A stretch of 64,000 nucleotides of DNA from JALORV01 sp963791235. Its GTDB lineage: Bacteria; Pseudomonadota; Gammaproteobacteria; Burkholderiales; Burkholderiaceae_F. This document shows positions 57,081 through 64,000 of this stretch, piece by piece; position 1 is the stretch's first letter, and each line of letters starts with the position of its first letter. A program made the position numbers and the translations under genes. Below the pieces are notes generated by a model that did no database searches, was not told where the DNA came from, and worked only from the letters and a program-made list of their open reading frames with translations. The stretch lies in contig CAWBRW010000030.1 in the NCBI GenBank assembly GCA_963791235.1, positions 62,001 to 126,000 on the forward strand, given 5' to 3'.

Positions 57081-58376
57081 ATGAAGAAACCAAGAAACAA
57101 CGCCTCGCGCAGCGCCCGCCGGAATATTTGCGGCGCGCTCGTCCTGCTCCCCTTCGCCACTCGAGCGCAGTTGCGCGTCGAGATCACTGGCGTCGGTGGA
57201 CAGCAGTTCCCGATCGCGATTGCGCCGTTCACACAGGAAGGTGCGGGCGCGCAGGACGTCGATGCGATCGTGCGCGCCGACCTGGCCCGCAGCGGGCTGT
57301 TCCGGATCATCGATGCCGGCGCGCAGCCGATCGCCGAGAACGCGAACGTCAATCTCGCGGATTGGAAGACCCGGGGCGCCGATGCGCTGGTGATCGGCAG
57401 CTCGCGTCGGCTCGCCGATGGGCGCTTCGACGTGCGTTTTCGCCTGCTCGACACCGTCAAGCAGACGCAGCTCGACGGCTTGTCGTACCTTGCGCCGGCC
57501 GCTGAATTGCGGCTCACCGCGCACCGCATCGCCGATCGCATCTACGAGAAGCTGACCGGCGAGCGCGGCGTGTTTGCCACGCGCATTGCGTACGTCGTGC
57601 AGACAAGCCGCAATTCATGGGAGCTGCATGTCGCGGACGCCGATGGCGCCAACTCACAGGCGGCGCTGCGCTCGCGCGAGCCGATCATCTCGCCGGCCTG
57701 GGCGTCTGACGGCATACGACTTGCCTACGTGAGCTTCGAAACCGGCAAGCCGGTGGTCTACGTCCACACCGTCACGACCGGGGAGCGCAAGGCCGTCGCG
57801 AATTTCCGGGGCTCGAACAGCGCCCCGGCGTGGTCTCCCGACGGCCGTTCCCTCGCCGTCACGCTGACGCGAGAGGGCAACTCGCAGATCTTCCTGATGA
57901 ACGCGGACGGTTCCAACGTGCGGCGGATCACACAGTCGAGCGGCATCGATACCGAGCCTGTGTTCAGCCCCGATGGCCAATGGATCTACTTCACCTCGGA
58001 TCGTGGTGGCGGCCCGCAGATCTACCGCATGCCGGGAGGCGGAGGTGCTGCGCAGCGCATGACCTTCGGCGGCGACTACAACATCAGTCCGCGACTGTCA
58101 CCGGACGGCAAGCTGATGGCGTACGTTGCGCGTCGCAGCGGACGATTCCAGGTCATGGTCCACGACCTCGTGAGCGGTACCGATTCGCCGGTGACCGACA
58201 CCGCGCGCGACGAATCACCGAGCTTTGCCCCGAACGGCCGGCTGCTGCTGTATGCGACCGAAGTCAACGGCCGCGGCATCCTGGCGTCGGCGTCTGTCGA
58301 CGGCCGCGTAAGAACGCGGCTTTCCGGTCCGAGCGGGGACATCCGTGAGCCCACCTGGGGCCCGTACATCAAGTAA
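57081..58376 (+). CDS. tolB: Periplasmic Tol-Pal protein TolB
   Basis: A 431-residue protein with a signal peptide (to about residue 29, FATRAQ), the N-terminal TolB domain (IAPFTQEGAGAQDVDAIVRA) and a six-bladed propeller of WSPDG/FSPDG-type repeats (APAWSPDGRSLAVTL, EPVFSPDGQWIYFTSDRGG). It shuttles between TolA and Pal. The pal ATG follows after 21 bases. Confidence 0.95.
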   Translation: MKKPRNNASRSARRNICGALVLLPFATRAQLRVEITGVGGQQFPIAIAPFTQEGAGAQDVDAIVRADLARSGLFRIIDAGAQPIAENANVNLADWKTRGADALVIGSSRRLADGRFDVRFRLLDTVKQTQLDGLSYLAPAAELRLTAHRIADRIYEKLTGERGVFATRIAYVVQTSRNSWELHVADADGANSQAALRSREPIISPAWASDGIRLAYVSFETGKPVVYVHTVTTGERKAVANFRGSNSAPAWSPDGRSLAVTLTREGNSQIFLMNADGSNVRRITQSSGIDTEPVFSPDGQWIYFTSDRGGGPQIYRMPGGGGAAQRMTFGGDYNISPRLSPDGKLMAYVARRSGRFQVMVHDLVSGTDSPVTDTARDESPSFAPNGRLLLYATEVNGRGILASASVDGRVRTRLSGPSGDIREPTWGPYIK

Positions 58377-58397
58377 ATGAATAACGAAGGAGTGCAG

Positions 58398-58946
58398 ATG
58401 CAGTATTTCGCCCGATACGCACGCAGTGCAGTGGCCGCCGCGGCGGTCATCCTGATGGTGGCCGGCTGCTCGTCGGTGAAGCTGGATGAACAGGCGCCGG
58501 CGCCGATCGTCGATGCCGGCGCGGGTGGTGCGGGCGCGGCCGATCAGCGCGCCGTGGCGCCCGTGACGGCGGCTTCGACGGCGGGCGTCGATCCGTTCAC
58601 GGACCCCAAGAATCCGCTGTCCAAGAAGAGCGTGTTCTTCGATTTCGACAGCTTCGTCGTCAAGAGCGAGTTTCAGCCGCTGGTCGAGGCCCATGGCAAG
58701 TACCTCGCCGCGAACAGCGGTCGACAGATCAAGATCGAGGGCCATACCGATGAGCGCGGCGGACGCGAGTACAACCTCGCACTGGGCCAGAAGCGCGCAG
58801 AGGCCGTGAAGCAGCGCCTGCTGCTGATGGGAGCGCGCGATGCGCAGATCGAGACGGTCAGCTTCGGCAAGGAAAAGCCGCGCGCGACCGGCAGCAACGA
58901 GGAAGCGTGGGCGCAGAACCGGCGGGCGGATATTGTTTATAAGTAA
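58398..58946 (+). CDS. pal: Peptidoglycan-associated lipoprotein
   Basis: A 182-residue outer-membrane lipoprotein. The lipobox ends VAGC (Cys24), an Ala/Gly-rich tether follows, and an OmpA-like domain binds diaminopimelate in peptidoglycan (VFFDFDSFVVKSEFQPLVEA, GHTDERGGREYNLALGQKRA). ATG 58398 has a proper SD (AAGGAG), so it is preferred over the ATG at 58377. A composite repeat follows immediately. Confidence 0.95.
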   Translation: MQYFARYARSAVAAAAVILMVAGCSSVKLDEQAPAPIVDAGAGGAGAADQRAVAPVTAASTAGVDPFTDPKNPLSKKSVFFDFDSFVVKSEFQPLVEAHGKYLAANSGRQIKIEGHTDERGGREYNLALGQKRAEAVKQRLLLMGARDAQIETVSFGKEKPRATGSNEEAWAQNRRADIVYK

Positions 58947-59040
58947 CGCTGCTCGTGTACGCGACGGCTGCGCCGTCGCACGTGCACTCGCAGCGGATTA
59001 GTTGGAAGGGCGGGCTTGGGGCGGCCCGGCGCCCGCCCTT
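58947..59040 (+). repeat. Composite two-hairpin element, copy B
   Basis: Hairpin 1 (58947-58995, 49 bases) pairs CGCTGC with GCAGCG at its ends, GTGTAC with GTGCAC within, and GACGGC with GCCGTC near the top. It differs from copy C at a single loop base. Hairpin 2 has perfect 10-base arms AAGGGCGGGC (59006-59015) and GCCCGCCCTT (59031-59040) around TTGGGGCGGCCCGGC. The element begins right at the pal stop. The same loop recurs at 18778, and a close variant at 28690. Confidence 0.75.
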
Positions 59041-59056
59041 AGATCAACTTCACGAG

Positions 59057-59081
59057 CGAAGCGACCGGGGCGGTCGCTTCG
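59057..59081 (+). repeat. Perfect 10-base-arm hairpin before cpoB
   Basis: CGAAGCGACC (59057-59066) and GGTCGCTTCG (59072-59081) flank GGGGC. It directly follows repeat B. The sequence after it (TTGCATTTG) is not a clear T-run, so it may attenuate or process the mRNA and is not a full terminator. Confidence 0.5.
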
Positions 59082-59094
59082 TTGCATTTGGGGG

Positions 59095-59850
59095 ATGGCC
59101 ATGCGTTGGAGTCACTTTCTTGCGGCGCTATTCGTTGGGCTCGTTTCTTCGGTGGCGCAGGCACAGCTGTTTGCCGACGACGATGCGCGCAAGGCGATCC
59201 TCGAGCTGCGGCAGAAGATCACGCAACTGCAGCAGAAGGAGGCCGAACTCGGGTCACGGCTCGATACGGCGCAGCGCAACCAGCTCGAAATGGCGAACCA
59301 GAATGACACGCTGCGCCAGGAAATTGCGCGCTTGCGCGGTCAGGTCGAATCGCTGACCAACGAGGTCGCGACCCTTCAGAAGCGCAATCGCGATCTTTAC
59401 ACCGATCTCGATGCCCGCCTGAAGAAGATCGAGCCGGCCACGGTCAACGTGGACGGTCGGACCGCCACGGTCGATCGTGCCGAGCAGGCGGCCTATGACG
59501 CGGCGCTGGCGCAGTTTCGCAGCGGCGATTTTCGCGGGTCGATCGGTGGCTTTCAGCAGTTCATCGCGCGTTACCCCGCCAGCGCTTACGTGCCGGCGGC
59601 ACAGTACTTCATCGGCAGCGCACACTTTGCAGTGAAGGACTACAAGGCCTCGATCGCTGCCAACCAGATCGTCGTTGATCGCTACAAGGACTCGCCGCGG
59701 GCGCCTGAGGCGCTGCTGTCGATCGCCGACAGCCAGCTGCAGCTGAATGACAAACGCGCCGCCAATCGCACGCTGACGCGAGTGATGCAGGAGTATCCGA
59801 ACAGCGAGGCCGCGGTGATCGCGCGCGAACGCCTGCCCGGGACGCGCTAG
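59095..59850 (+). CDS. cpoB: Tol-Pal cell-division coordinator CpoB
   Basis: A 251-residue periplasmic protein. A signal peptide (to VAQA) is followed by a coiled coil (KAILELRQKITQLQQKEAEL and on) and TPR repeats (AAQYFIGSAHFAVKDYKASI, APEALLSIADSQLQLNDKRA). CpoB links peptidoglycan synthesis to Tol-Pal constriction. ATG 59095 or 59101 is possible; the second has better SD spacing (GGGGG). It is the last gene of the tol-pal cluster, as in E. coli. Confidence 0.93.
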   Translation: MAMRWSHFLAALFVGLVSSVAQAQLFADDDARKAILELRQKITQLQQKEAELGSRLDTAQRNQLEMANQNDTLRQEIARLRGQVESLTNEVATLQKRNRDLYTDLDARLKKIEPATVNVDGRTATVDRAEQAAYDAALAQFRSGDFRGSIGGFQQFIARYPASAYVPAAQYFIGSAHFAVKDYKASIAANQIVVDRYKDSPRAPEALLSIADSQLQLNDKRAANRTLTRVMQEYPNSEAAVIARERLPGTR

Positions 59851-59867
59851 CGGCCGCCTTCAAGCCC

Positions 59868-59891
59868 GGCGCGGCTTAGACTTGCCGCGCC
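59868..59891 (+). terminator. Terminator-like hairpin after cpoB
   Basis: GGCGCGGC (59868-59875) and GCCGCGCC (59884-59891) form a perfect 8-base stem with an 8-base loop, 18 bases after the cpoB stop. Only a short CCTTAT follows, so termination is uncertain. Confidence 0.45.
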
Positions 59892-59913
59892 CCTTATCCA
59901 TGCCATTTCTGCC

Positions 59914-61029
59914 ATGCCGGCTGCAGATCTCGCGGCGTTGTCGCTCGTTGTCCTGACGACGGCGTTTCTGCTCGCCTTTGCATTCGGCGCCATCGTGCAG
60001 CGAACCAATTTCTGCACGATGGGCGGCGTGGCGGACATCGTGAGTTTCGGCGACTGGACCCGCATGCGGCAGTGGCTGCTGGCGATTGCGGTCGCCATTT
60101 TCGGTACCACACTGCTCGACGTCAGCGGGCTCATCGACGTGAAGGACAGCTTTTACACGGCGCCGCGGTTCACGCCGGTCGCCTACGCCGTGGGTGGCGC
60201 GCTGTTCGGTTTTGGCATGGTCCTGACCGGCGGCTGCGGATCGAAGTCACTGGTCCGGGCCGGCGGCGGCAGCCTGAAGTCGGTCGTAGCGCTGCTCGTC
60301 CTCGCAGTAGTTGCGTACATGACACTGCGCGGCGCTCTGTCGCTGGTTCGTGTCGAGTTGCTGGAGCGCCCCGGTGTGACGCTTGCGACGCGGCAGGACC
60401 TCGCGTCGCTGCTGTCGAAGACCGCTGACGCGCGCGCGACGTGGCAACTGGGGCTCGGCCTGGCGATACCTGCGGCCCTGGTGGCGTTCGTGCTGCGCGA
60501 TCGCAGCTTCCGCACGTTTGACAACCTGCTGGCCGGCATCGGCATCGGCGCCATCATCGTTGCCGTCTGGTTCGTGTCGGGTCATCTCGGCCACCTCGCC
60601 GAGCATCCGCAGACCCTGGAAGAGGCCTTCCTGCGAACCAACTCCCGCCAGATGGAGTCGTTGTCGTTCGTGGCGCCGGTGGCGTGGACACTCGATTACC
60701 TGCTGTTTACCAGTGATGCGAGCAAGGAGCTGACGATCGGCATCGTCGCGGTCGCCGGCATGCTGTGCGGCTCCGCGGCGTATGCATTGGCGGCCGGGCG
60801 GTTTCGCTGGGAGAGCTTCCGCGACACTGAAGACATGGGCAACTACCTGGTTGGTGCTGCGCTGATGGGTTTCGGCGGCGTGACGGCACTCGGTTGCACG
60901 ATCGGGCAGGGGCTGTCGGGCGTGTCGACACTCGCCGTGGGCTCGTTCCTCGCGCTCGCCGCCATCGTGGCCGGTGCCGTGCTCGGCATCCGCTACCAGG
61001 CCTGGCGCATCGAGCGCACCCTCGGCTGA
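59914..61029 (+). CDS. YeeE/YedE-family sulfur-compound transporter
   Basis: A 371-residue membrane protein with about nine or ten helices. Three conserved cysteines sit in family motifs: Cys34 (QRTNFCTMGG), Cys108 (LTGGCGSKSLVR) and Cys328 (TALGCTIGQGLSGVS). YeeE/YedE (TsuA) proteins import thiosulfate by passing it along such cysteines; other members may move selenium or other sulfur species. No partner TusA-like gene (often adjacent) is present. The rhodanese and the SoxX-like cytochrome elsewhere in the window are the only other sulfur genes. Confidence 0.88.
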   Translation: MPAADLAALSLVVLTTAFLLAFAFGAIVQRTNFCTMGGVADIVSFGDWTRMRQWLLAIAVAIFGTTLLDVSGLIDVKDSFYTAPRFTPVAYAVGGALFGFGMVLTGGCGSKSLVRAGGGSLKSVVALLVLAVVAYMTLRGALSLVRVELLERPGVTLATRQDLASLLSKTADARATWQLGLGLAIPAALVAFVLRDRSFRTFDNLLAGIGIGAIIVAVWFVSGHLGHLAEHPQTLEEAFLRTNSRQMESLSFVAPVAWTLDYLLFTSDASKELTIGIVAVAGMLCGSAAYALAAGRFRWESFRDTEDMGNYLVGAALMGFGGVTALGCTIGQGLSGVSTLAVGSFLALAAIVAGAVLGIRYQAWRIERTLG

Positions 61030-61133
61030 CCGCGCGCCAGGCCCGCTCGGCGGCCTGACTTGCACGGTGCGCGGAAGGGCACCATGCTTTCGATTCTTCC
61101 GCCGCTGCGTGCGGCAGTTCGCTGAGGGTTCCC

Positions 61134-62084
61134 GTGGAAAAGAAGTTTGCCTCGCAGGCTGATCTGGAGGAAAAGAAGATCAGCTTCGACCGGTTGTCCG
61201 ATCACGCCTACGCCTACACCGCCGAGGGCGATCCGAATACCGGGGTCGTCATTGGCGACGACAGCGTTATGGTGATCGACGCTCAGGCCACGCCGGTGAT
61301 GGCGCAGGACGTGATCCGCCACATCCGATCGGTGACGGACAAGCCGATCAAGTACGTCACGCTGACGCACTATCACGCGGTGCGCGTGCTCGGCGCCTCG
61401 GGCTACCAGCCGCAGCACATCTTGGCCAGCCGTGACACCTACGACCTCATCGTCGAGCGCGGCGAGCAGGACATGAAGAGCGAGATCGAGCGCTTCCCGC
61501 GACTGTTCCAGGCGGTCGAGTCGGTGCCCGGGCTCACGTGGCCGACGATCGTGTTCGACAGGCGCATGACGCTGTGGATGGGCAAGCTACAGGTCGACAT
61601 CATGCAACTGGGGCGTGGCCACACGAAGGGCGACACGGTGGTGTGGCTGCCGCAGGAAAAGATCCTGTTCTCGGGCGACCTGGTGGAATACGACGCGACA
61701 CCGTATACCGGCGACGCCTACCTGACCGACTGGCCCGGGACGCTCGATGCGATCGCGGCACTGCATCCGCAGAAGCTGGTGCCCGGCCGCGGCGCGGCGC
61801 TGCAGACGCCCGAAGCCGTGAAGTCGGGACTCGACGGCACGCGCGCGTTCGTGACGGCGATGTTTGAAGCGGTGAAGACCGGCGCGCGCGCCGGCCGCGA
61901 CCTGCGCGCGGTCTATCGCGAAACCTACGACACGCTTAAACCGCAGTTCGGGCACTGGGTCATCTTTGACCATTGTCTGCCGTTCGACGTCAGCCGTGCG
62001 TACGATGAGGCGACGGGTCACGTGCATCCGCGCATCTGGACGGCGCAGCGCGACAAGGACATGTGGGAGGCCTTAGAGGGATGA
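61134..62084 (+). CDS. Metallo-beta-lactamase-fold hydrolase with incomplete second metal site
   Basis: A 316-residue MBL-fold protein. The usual HxHxDH motif reads HYHAVR (His79, His81; Asp and His replaced by Val83 and Arg84). GRGHTKGDTVVW gives His163 and LFSGDLVEYD gives Asp182, but the late His of PGHG is Arg219 (PGRG). Site-1 ligands are kept and site 2 is largely lost. From memory, close relatives with the same THYHAVRVLGAS motif occur beside flavin hydroxylases and DUF2783 genes in betaproteobacteria, as here. GTG 61134 is the start. The reaction is unknown. Confidence 0.85.
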   Translation: MEKKFASQADLEEKKISFDRLSDHAYAYTAEGDPNTGVVIGDDSVMVIDAQATPVMAQDVIRHIRSVTDKPIKYVTLTHYHAVRVLGASGYQPQHILASRDTYDLIVERGEQDMKSEIERFPRLFQAVESVPGLTWPTIVFDRRMTLWMGKLQVDIMQLGRGHTKGDTVVWLPQEKILFSGDLVEYDATPYTGDAYLTDWPGTLDAIAALHPQKLVPGRGAALQTPEAVKSGLDGTRAFVTAMFEAVKTGARAGRDLRAVYRETYDTLKPQFGHWVIFDHCLPFDVSRAYDEATGHVHPRIWTAQRDKDMWEALEG

Positions 62085-62090
62085 CGGGAG

Positions 62091-62182
62091 CGCTGCTCGT
62101 GTACGCGACGGCTACGCCGTCGCACGTGCACTCGCAGCGGAGAATTAGTCGTGCGCCTTTCGGGCGGCCGGGCGGGCGCGCG
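62091..62182 (+). repeat. Composite two-hairpin element, copy C
   Basis: Hairpin 1 (62091-62139) is 49 bases and matches copy B except for one loop base (TAC versus TGC). Hairpin 2 is a weaker stem, TGCGC (62152-62156) with GCGCA (62178-62182), enclosing CTTTCGGGCGGCCGGGCGG, a diverged form of the conserved loop. TACAAC follows, as after copy A. It starts six bases after the MBL gene stop, inside the gap to the flavin hydroxylase gene. Confidence 0.7.
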
Positions 62183-62227
62183 CAGTACAACTACAAGGAA
62201 AGGGCGGCCGCCTGACACTCCGTTGCT

Positions 62228-63886
62228 ATGCCATCGACTTACAAGGCTCCCGAATATCCGTATGTAACGCCGCCCGAGCTGCGGGCGGGCGGTGTTGCGA
62301 AGACGCAGGTGGCGATCGTCGGCGCGGGGCCGATCGGGCTGGCGGCGGCGATCGATCTCGCGCTGCAGGGCATCGACTTCATCATCGTCGATGACAACAA
62401 CACGGTGAGCGTCGGCTCGCGCGCGATCTGCTATGCCAAGCGGGCGCTCGAAATTCTCGACCGGCTGGGCTGCGGCGAGCCGGTCTGCGTGCGCGGCATC
62501 AGCTGGAAGGTCGGGAAGGTCTTCTTCCACGACAAACTCGCCTACCAGTTCGACCTGCTGCCCGAACCGGGTCACAAGCGGCCGGCCTTCGTCAACCTGC
62601 AGCAGTACCACCTCGAGGAGGCGCTGGTCGATCGGCTGGCCGCGCTCGGCCATGCGGTGCGCTGGAGGAACAAGGGCATCGGCATCGAGCAGAGTGCCGA
62701 CAGCGTGCGGCTCACGATCGAGACACCCGACGGCAACTACGGCATCGAGGCGGACTATGTCATTGCTGCCGACGGCGCGCGCAGCGCGATGCGCGACCTG
62801 ATGGGACTCGAATGGAAGGGGCAGGTGTTCCATGACCGCTTCCTGATCGCCGACGTGCATATGAAGGGCGAGTTCCCGATTGAACGCTGGTTCTGGTTCG
62901 ATCCGCCGTTCCATCCGGGCCAGTCCGTGCTGCTGCACCGGCAGGCGGACGACGTGTGGCGCATCGACTTCCAGCTCGGTTGGGGTGCCGACCCAGAAGA
63001 GGAAAAGAAGCCCGAGCGCGTGATCCCGCGTATCCGCGCGATGCTGGGCGACGAGCGCCCGTTCGAACTCGAATGGGTCAGCGTCTACACGTTCCAGTGC
63101 CGCCGCCTCGATCGCTTCGTCCATGGCCGCGTGATCTTCGCCGGCGATGCCGCGCACCAGGTGTCGCCGTTCGGTGCGCGTGGCGCCAACAGCGGTTTCC
63201 AGGACACCGACAACCTGTGCTGGAAGCTGGCTCGGGTGCTGCGGGGTCAGTCGCCGGCGTCGCTGCTTGACAGCTACGACCGCGAACGCGTTGAGGCGGC
63301 TGAAGAGAACATCCTCAGTTCAACGCGTGCGACCGACTTCATCACGCCCAAGACTCCGGTGAGCCGCACGTTCCGCGATGCCGTGCTGTCGCTGTCGCAG
63401 CGGCATCCGTTCGCACGACAACTCGTGAACAGTGGCCGCCTGTCGATGCCGACCACGCACCGTGGCAGCGCGTTGTCCTCACTGGACCGCGATGTGTTCG
63501 CGGGCGCGATGGTTCCCGGGGCCCCGGCGGCCGACGCACCGGTGCGGGTCCGCGGAGGCAGCGGCTGGCTGCTCGACGAACTCGGCGGTCACTTTGACCT
63601 GCTGGTCTTCGGACCCGTGGCGCCGCAGTGGCTCGATGAACTGCAGCGCTCGCTTGGCGGCGAGGTGCGACTGACGCTGATCTTGGCGCGTCCCACGGAC
63701 AAGGTGACCGCCGACGTCCGCGTCATCGAAGACGTCGAAGGCCTGATGCGGCAGCGTTACGACAGCGTGGCCGGGACCGTGTATCTGCTGCGGCCGGACC
63801 AGCACGTGGCCGCGCGCTGGCGTGCTCCGCGACTGGTCGAAGTACTCGAAGGCCTGGTGCGTGCGCAGGGGCGGGGAGGGCATTGA
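62228..63886 (+). CDS. FAD-dependent aromatic-type monooxygenase (MhpA/PheA-like)
   Basis: An intact 552-residue class A flavoprotein monooxygenase. GxGxxG motif VAIVGAGPIGLAAAI, the substrate/FAD motif ADYVIAADGARSAMRD and GDAAHQVSPFGARGANSG are complete. A C-terminal thioredoxin-like domain (about 440-552) matches 3-(3-hydroxyphenyl)propionate- and phenol-type hydroxylases. It probably hydroxylates an aromatic acid or phenol. The neighbours (MBL protein before, DUF2783 after) suggest a small aromatic-compound operon continuing past the window. Confidence 0.9.
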   Translation: MPSTYKAPEYPYVTPPELRAGGVAKTQVAIVGAGPIGLAAAIDLALQGIDFIIVDDNNTVSVGSRAICYAKRALEILDRLGCGEPVCVRGISWKVGKVFFHDKLAYQFDLLPEPGHKRPAFVNLQQYHLEEALVDRLAALGHAVRWRNKGIGIEQSADSVRLTIETPDGNYGIEADYVIAADGARSAMRDLMGLEWKGQVFHDRFLIADVHMKGEFPIERWFWFDPPFHPGQSVLLHRQADDVWRIDFQLGWGADPEEEKKPERVIPRIRAMLGDERPFELEWVSVYTFQCRRLDRFVHGRVIFAGDAAHQVSPFGARGANSGFQDTDNLCWKLARVLRGQSPASLLDSYDRERVEAAEENILSSTRATDFITPKTPVSRTFRDAVLSLSQRHPFARQLVNSGRLSMPTTHRGSALSSLDRDVFAGAMVPGAPAADAPVRVRGGSGWLLDELGGHFDLLVFGPVAPQWLDELQRSLGGEVRLTLILARPTDKVTADVRVIEDVEGLMRQRYDSVAGTVYLLRPDQHVAARWRAPRLVEVLEGLVRAQGRGGH

Positions 63887-63887
63887 G

Positions 63888-64000
63888 ATGTCACTGAACA
63901 CCAACCCGAACTTCGACCGCCCGGACGACTTCTACCAGGCGCTGATTGACGCGCACGCGGGACTCACGGAAGCGCAGAGCGCGGCGCTGAACGCGCGGCT
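63888..64000 (+). CDS. DUF2783-domain small protein, N-terminal part
   Basis: The first 37 codons, beginning MSLNTNPNFDRPDDFYQALI, match DUF2783 proteins, which follow flavin hydroxylase genes of the upstream kind. The function is unknown. The ATG starts one base after the hydroxylase stop, and an SD (GGGGAGGG) lies about 12 bases upstream. The gene continues past the window end. Confidence 0.65.
   Translation, partial: MSLNTNPNFDRPDDFYQALIDAHAGLTEAQSAALNAR

Noticed and set aside
61072..61133. A 13-codon leader peptide before the MBL gene
   Set aside because: The mini-frame (MLSILPPLRAAVR) has no SD, stem structure or amino-acid bias that would suggest attenuation.
28629..62182. The three composite repeats as a CRISPR array
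   Set aside because: Copies lie tens of kilobases apart in different gaps, without spacers or cas genes.

Overview
This 64 kb window is high-GC (roughly two thirds G+C), gene-dense bacterial chromosome with gammaproteobacterial gene orders: glyQ-glyS-plsC, ksgA-pdxA-surA-lptD opposite amgK-murU, pepP-ubiH, dusB-fis-purH, ruvC-ruvA-ruvB, ybgC-tolQRAB-pal-cpoB and miaB-ybeZ-ybeY-ybeX-lnt. Fis beside dusB, the AmgK/MurU pair and a TonB-ExbB-ExbD-ExbD module suggest the Xanthomonadales/Nevskiales/Steroidobacterales side of the Gammaproteobacteria. The species cannot be named from the sequence alone.

Layout. 1-2.4 kb (minus strand): start of a TolC-like efflux channel, a rhodanese, a protein-isoaspartate methyltransferase and a TetR regulator with a palindromic operator. 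2.4-13.2 kb: thiD, a tRNA-Met with its own promoter, a small lipoprotein, then the miaB-to-lnt series, interrupted by a large zinc metalloprotease gene and, on the other strand, a rhombotarget-type lipoprotein gene. 13.2-15.6 kb: ferrous iron uptake (feoA, feoB, small Cys protein) behind a Fur-box-like palindrome. 15.6-22 kb: glycyl-tRNA synthetase, PlsC, a YgjP-type peptidase, glyoxalase I and an acyltransferase. 21.9-29.5 kb: outer-membrane biogenesis genes (ksgA, pdxA, surA, lptD) divergent from the peptidoglycan-recycling pair amgK-murU. 29.5-37.8 kb: pepP, ubiH, dusB, fis, purH, a 0.4 kb near-perfect inverted repeat, and ruvCAB.

37.9-54.4 kb is an accessory block between ruvB and ybgC, genes that are neighbours in many gammaproteobacteria. 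It holds TonB-ExbB-ExbD-ExbD-TPR, a SoxX-like cytochrome, a TonB-dependent receptor, a secreted S9 prolyl-oligopeptidase-type peptidase and a complete Yej/Opp-type peptide ABC importer. Together these read as a peptide-scavenging module: receptor, energiser, peptidase and importer. 54.6-59.9 kb is the Tol-Pal envelope machine. 59.9-64 kb holds a YeeE/YedE sulfur transporter, an unusual metallo-beta-lactamase-fold protein, a flavin monooxygenase and the start of a DUF2783 gene.

Two observations cut across the window. First, about 17 genes, many of them essential, are broken by single-base frameshifts (about 35 sites). Where the lost frame can be reconstructed, the error is usually one extra base in a short G/C run, so these are most likely residual long-read assembly errors and not pseudogenes. 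Second, three intergenic gaps carry the same two-hairpin composite element, with complementary base changes in its stems and a conserved loop, and a fourth gap carries a relative of its second hairpin. This is the best candidate here for an undescribed structured element.
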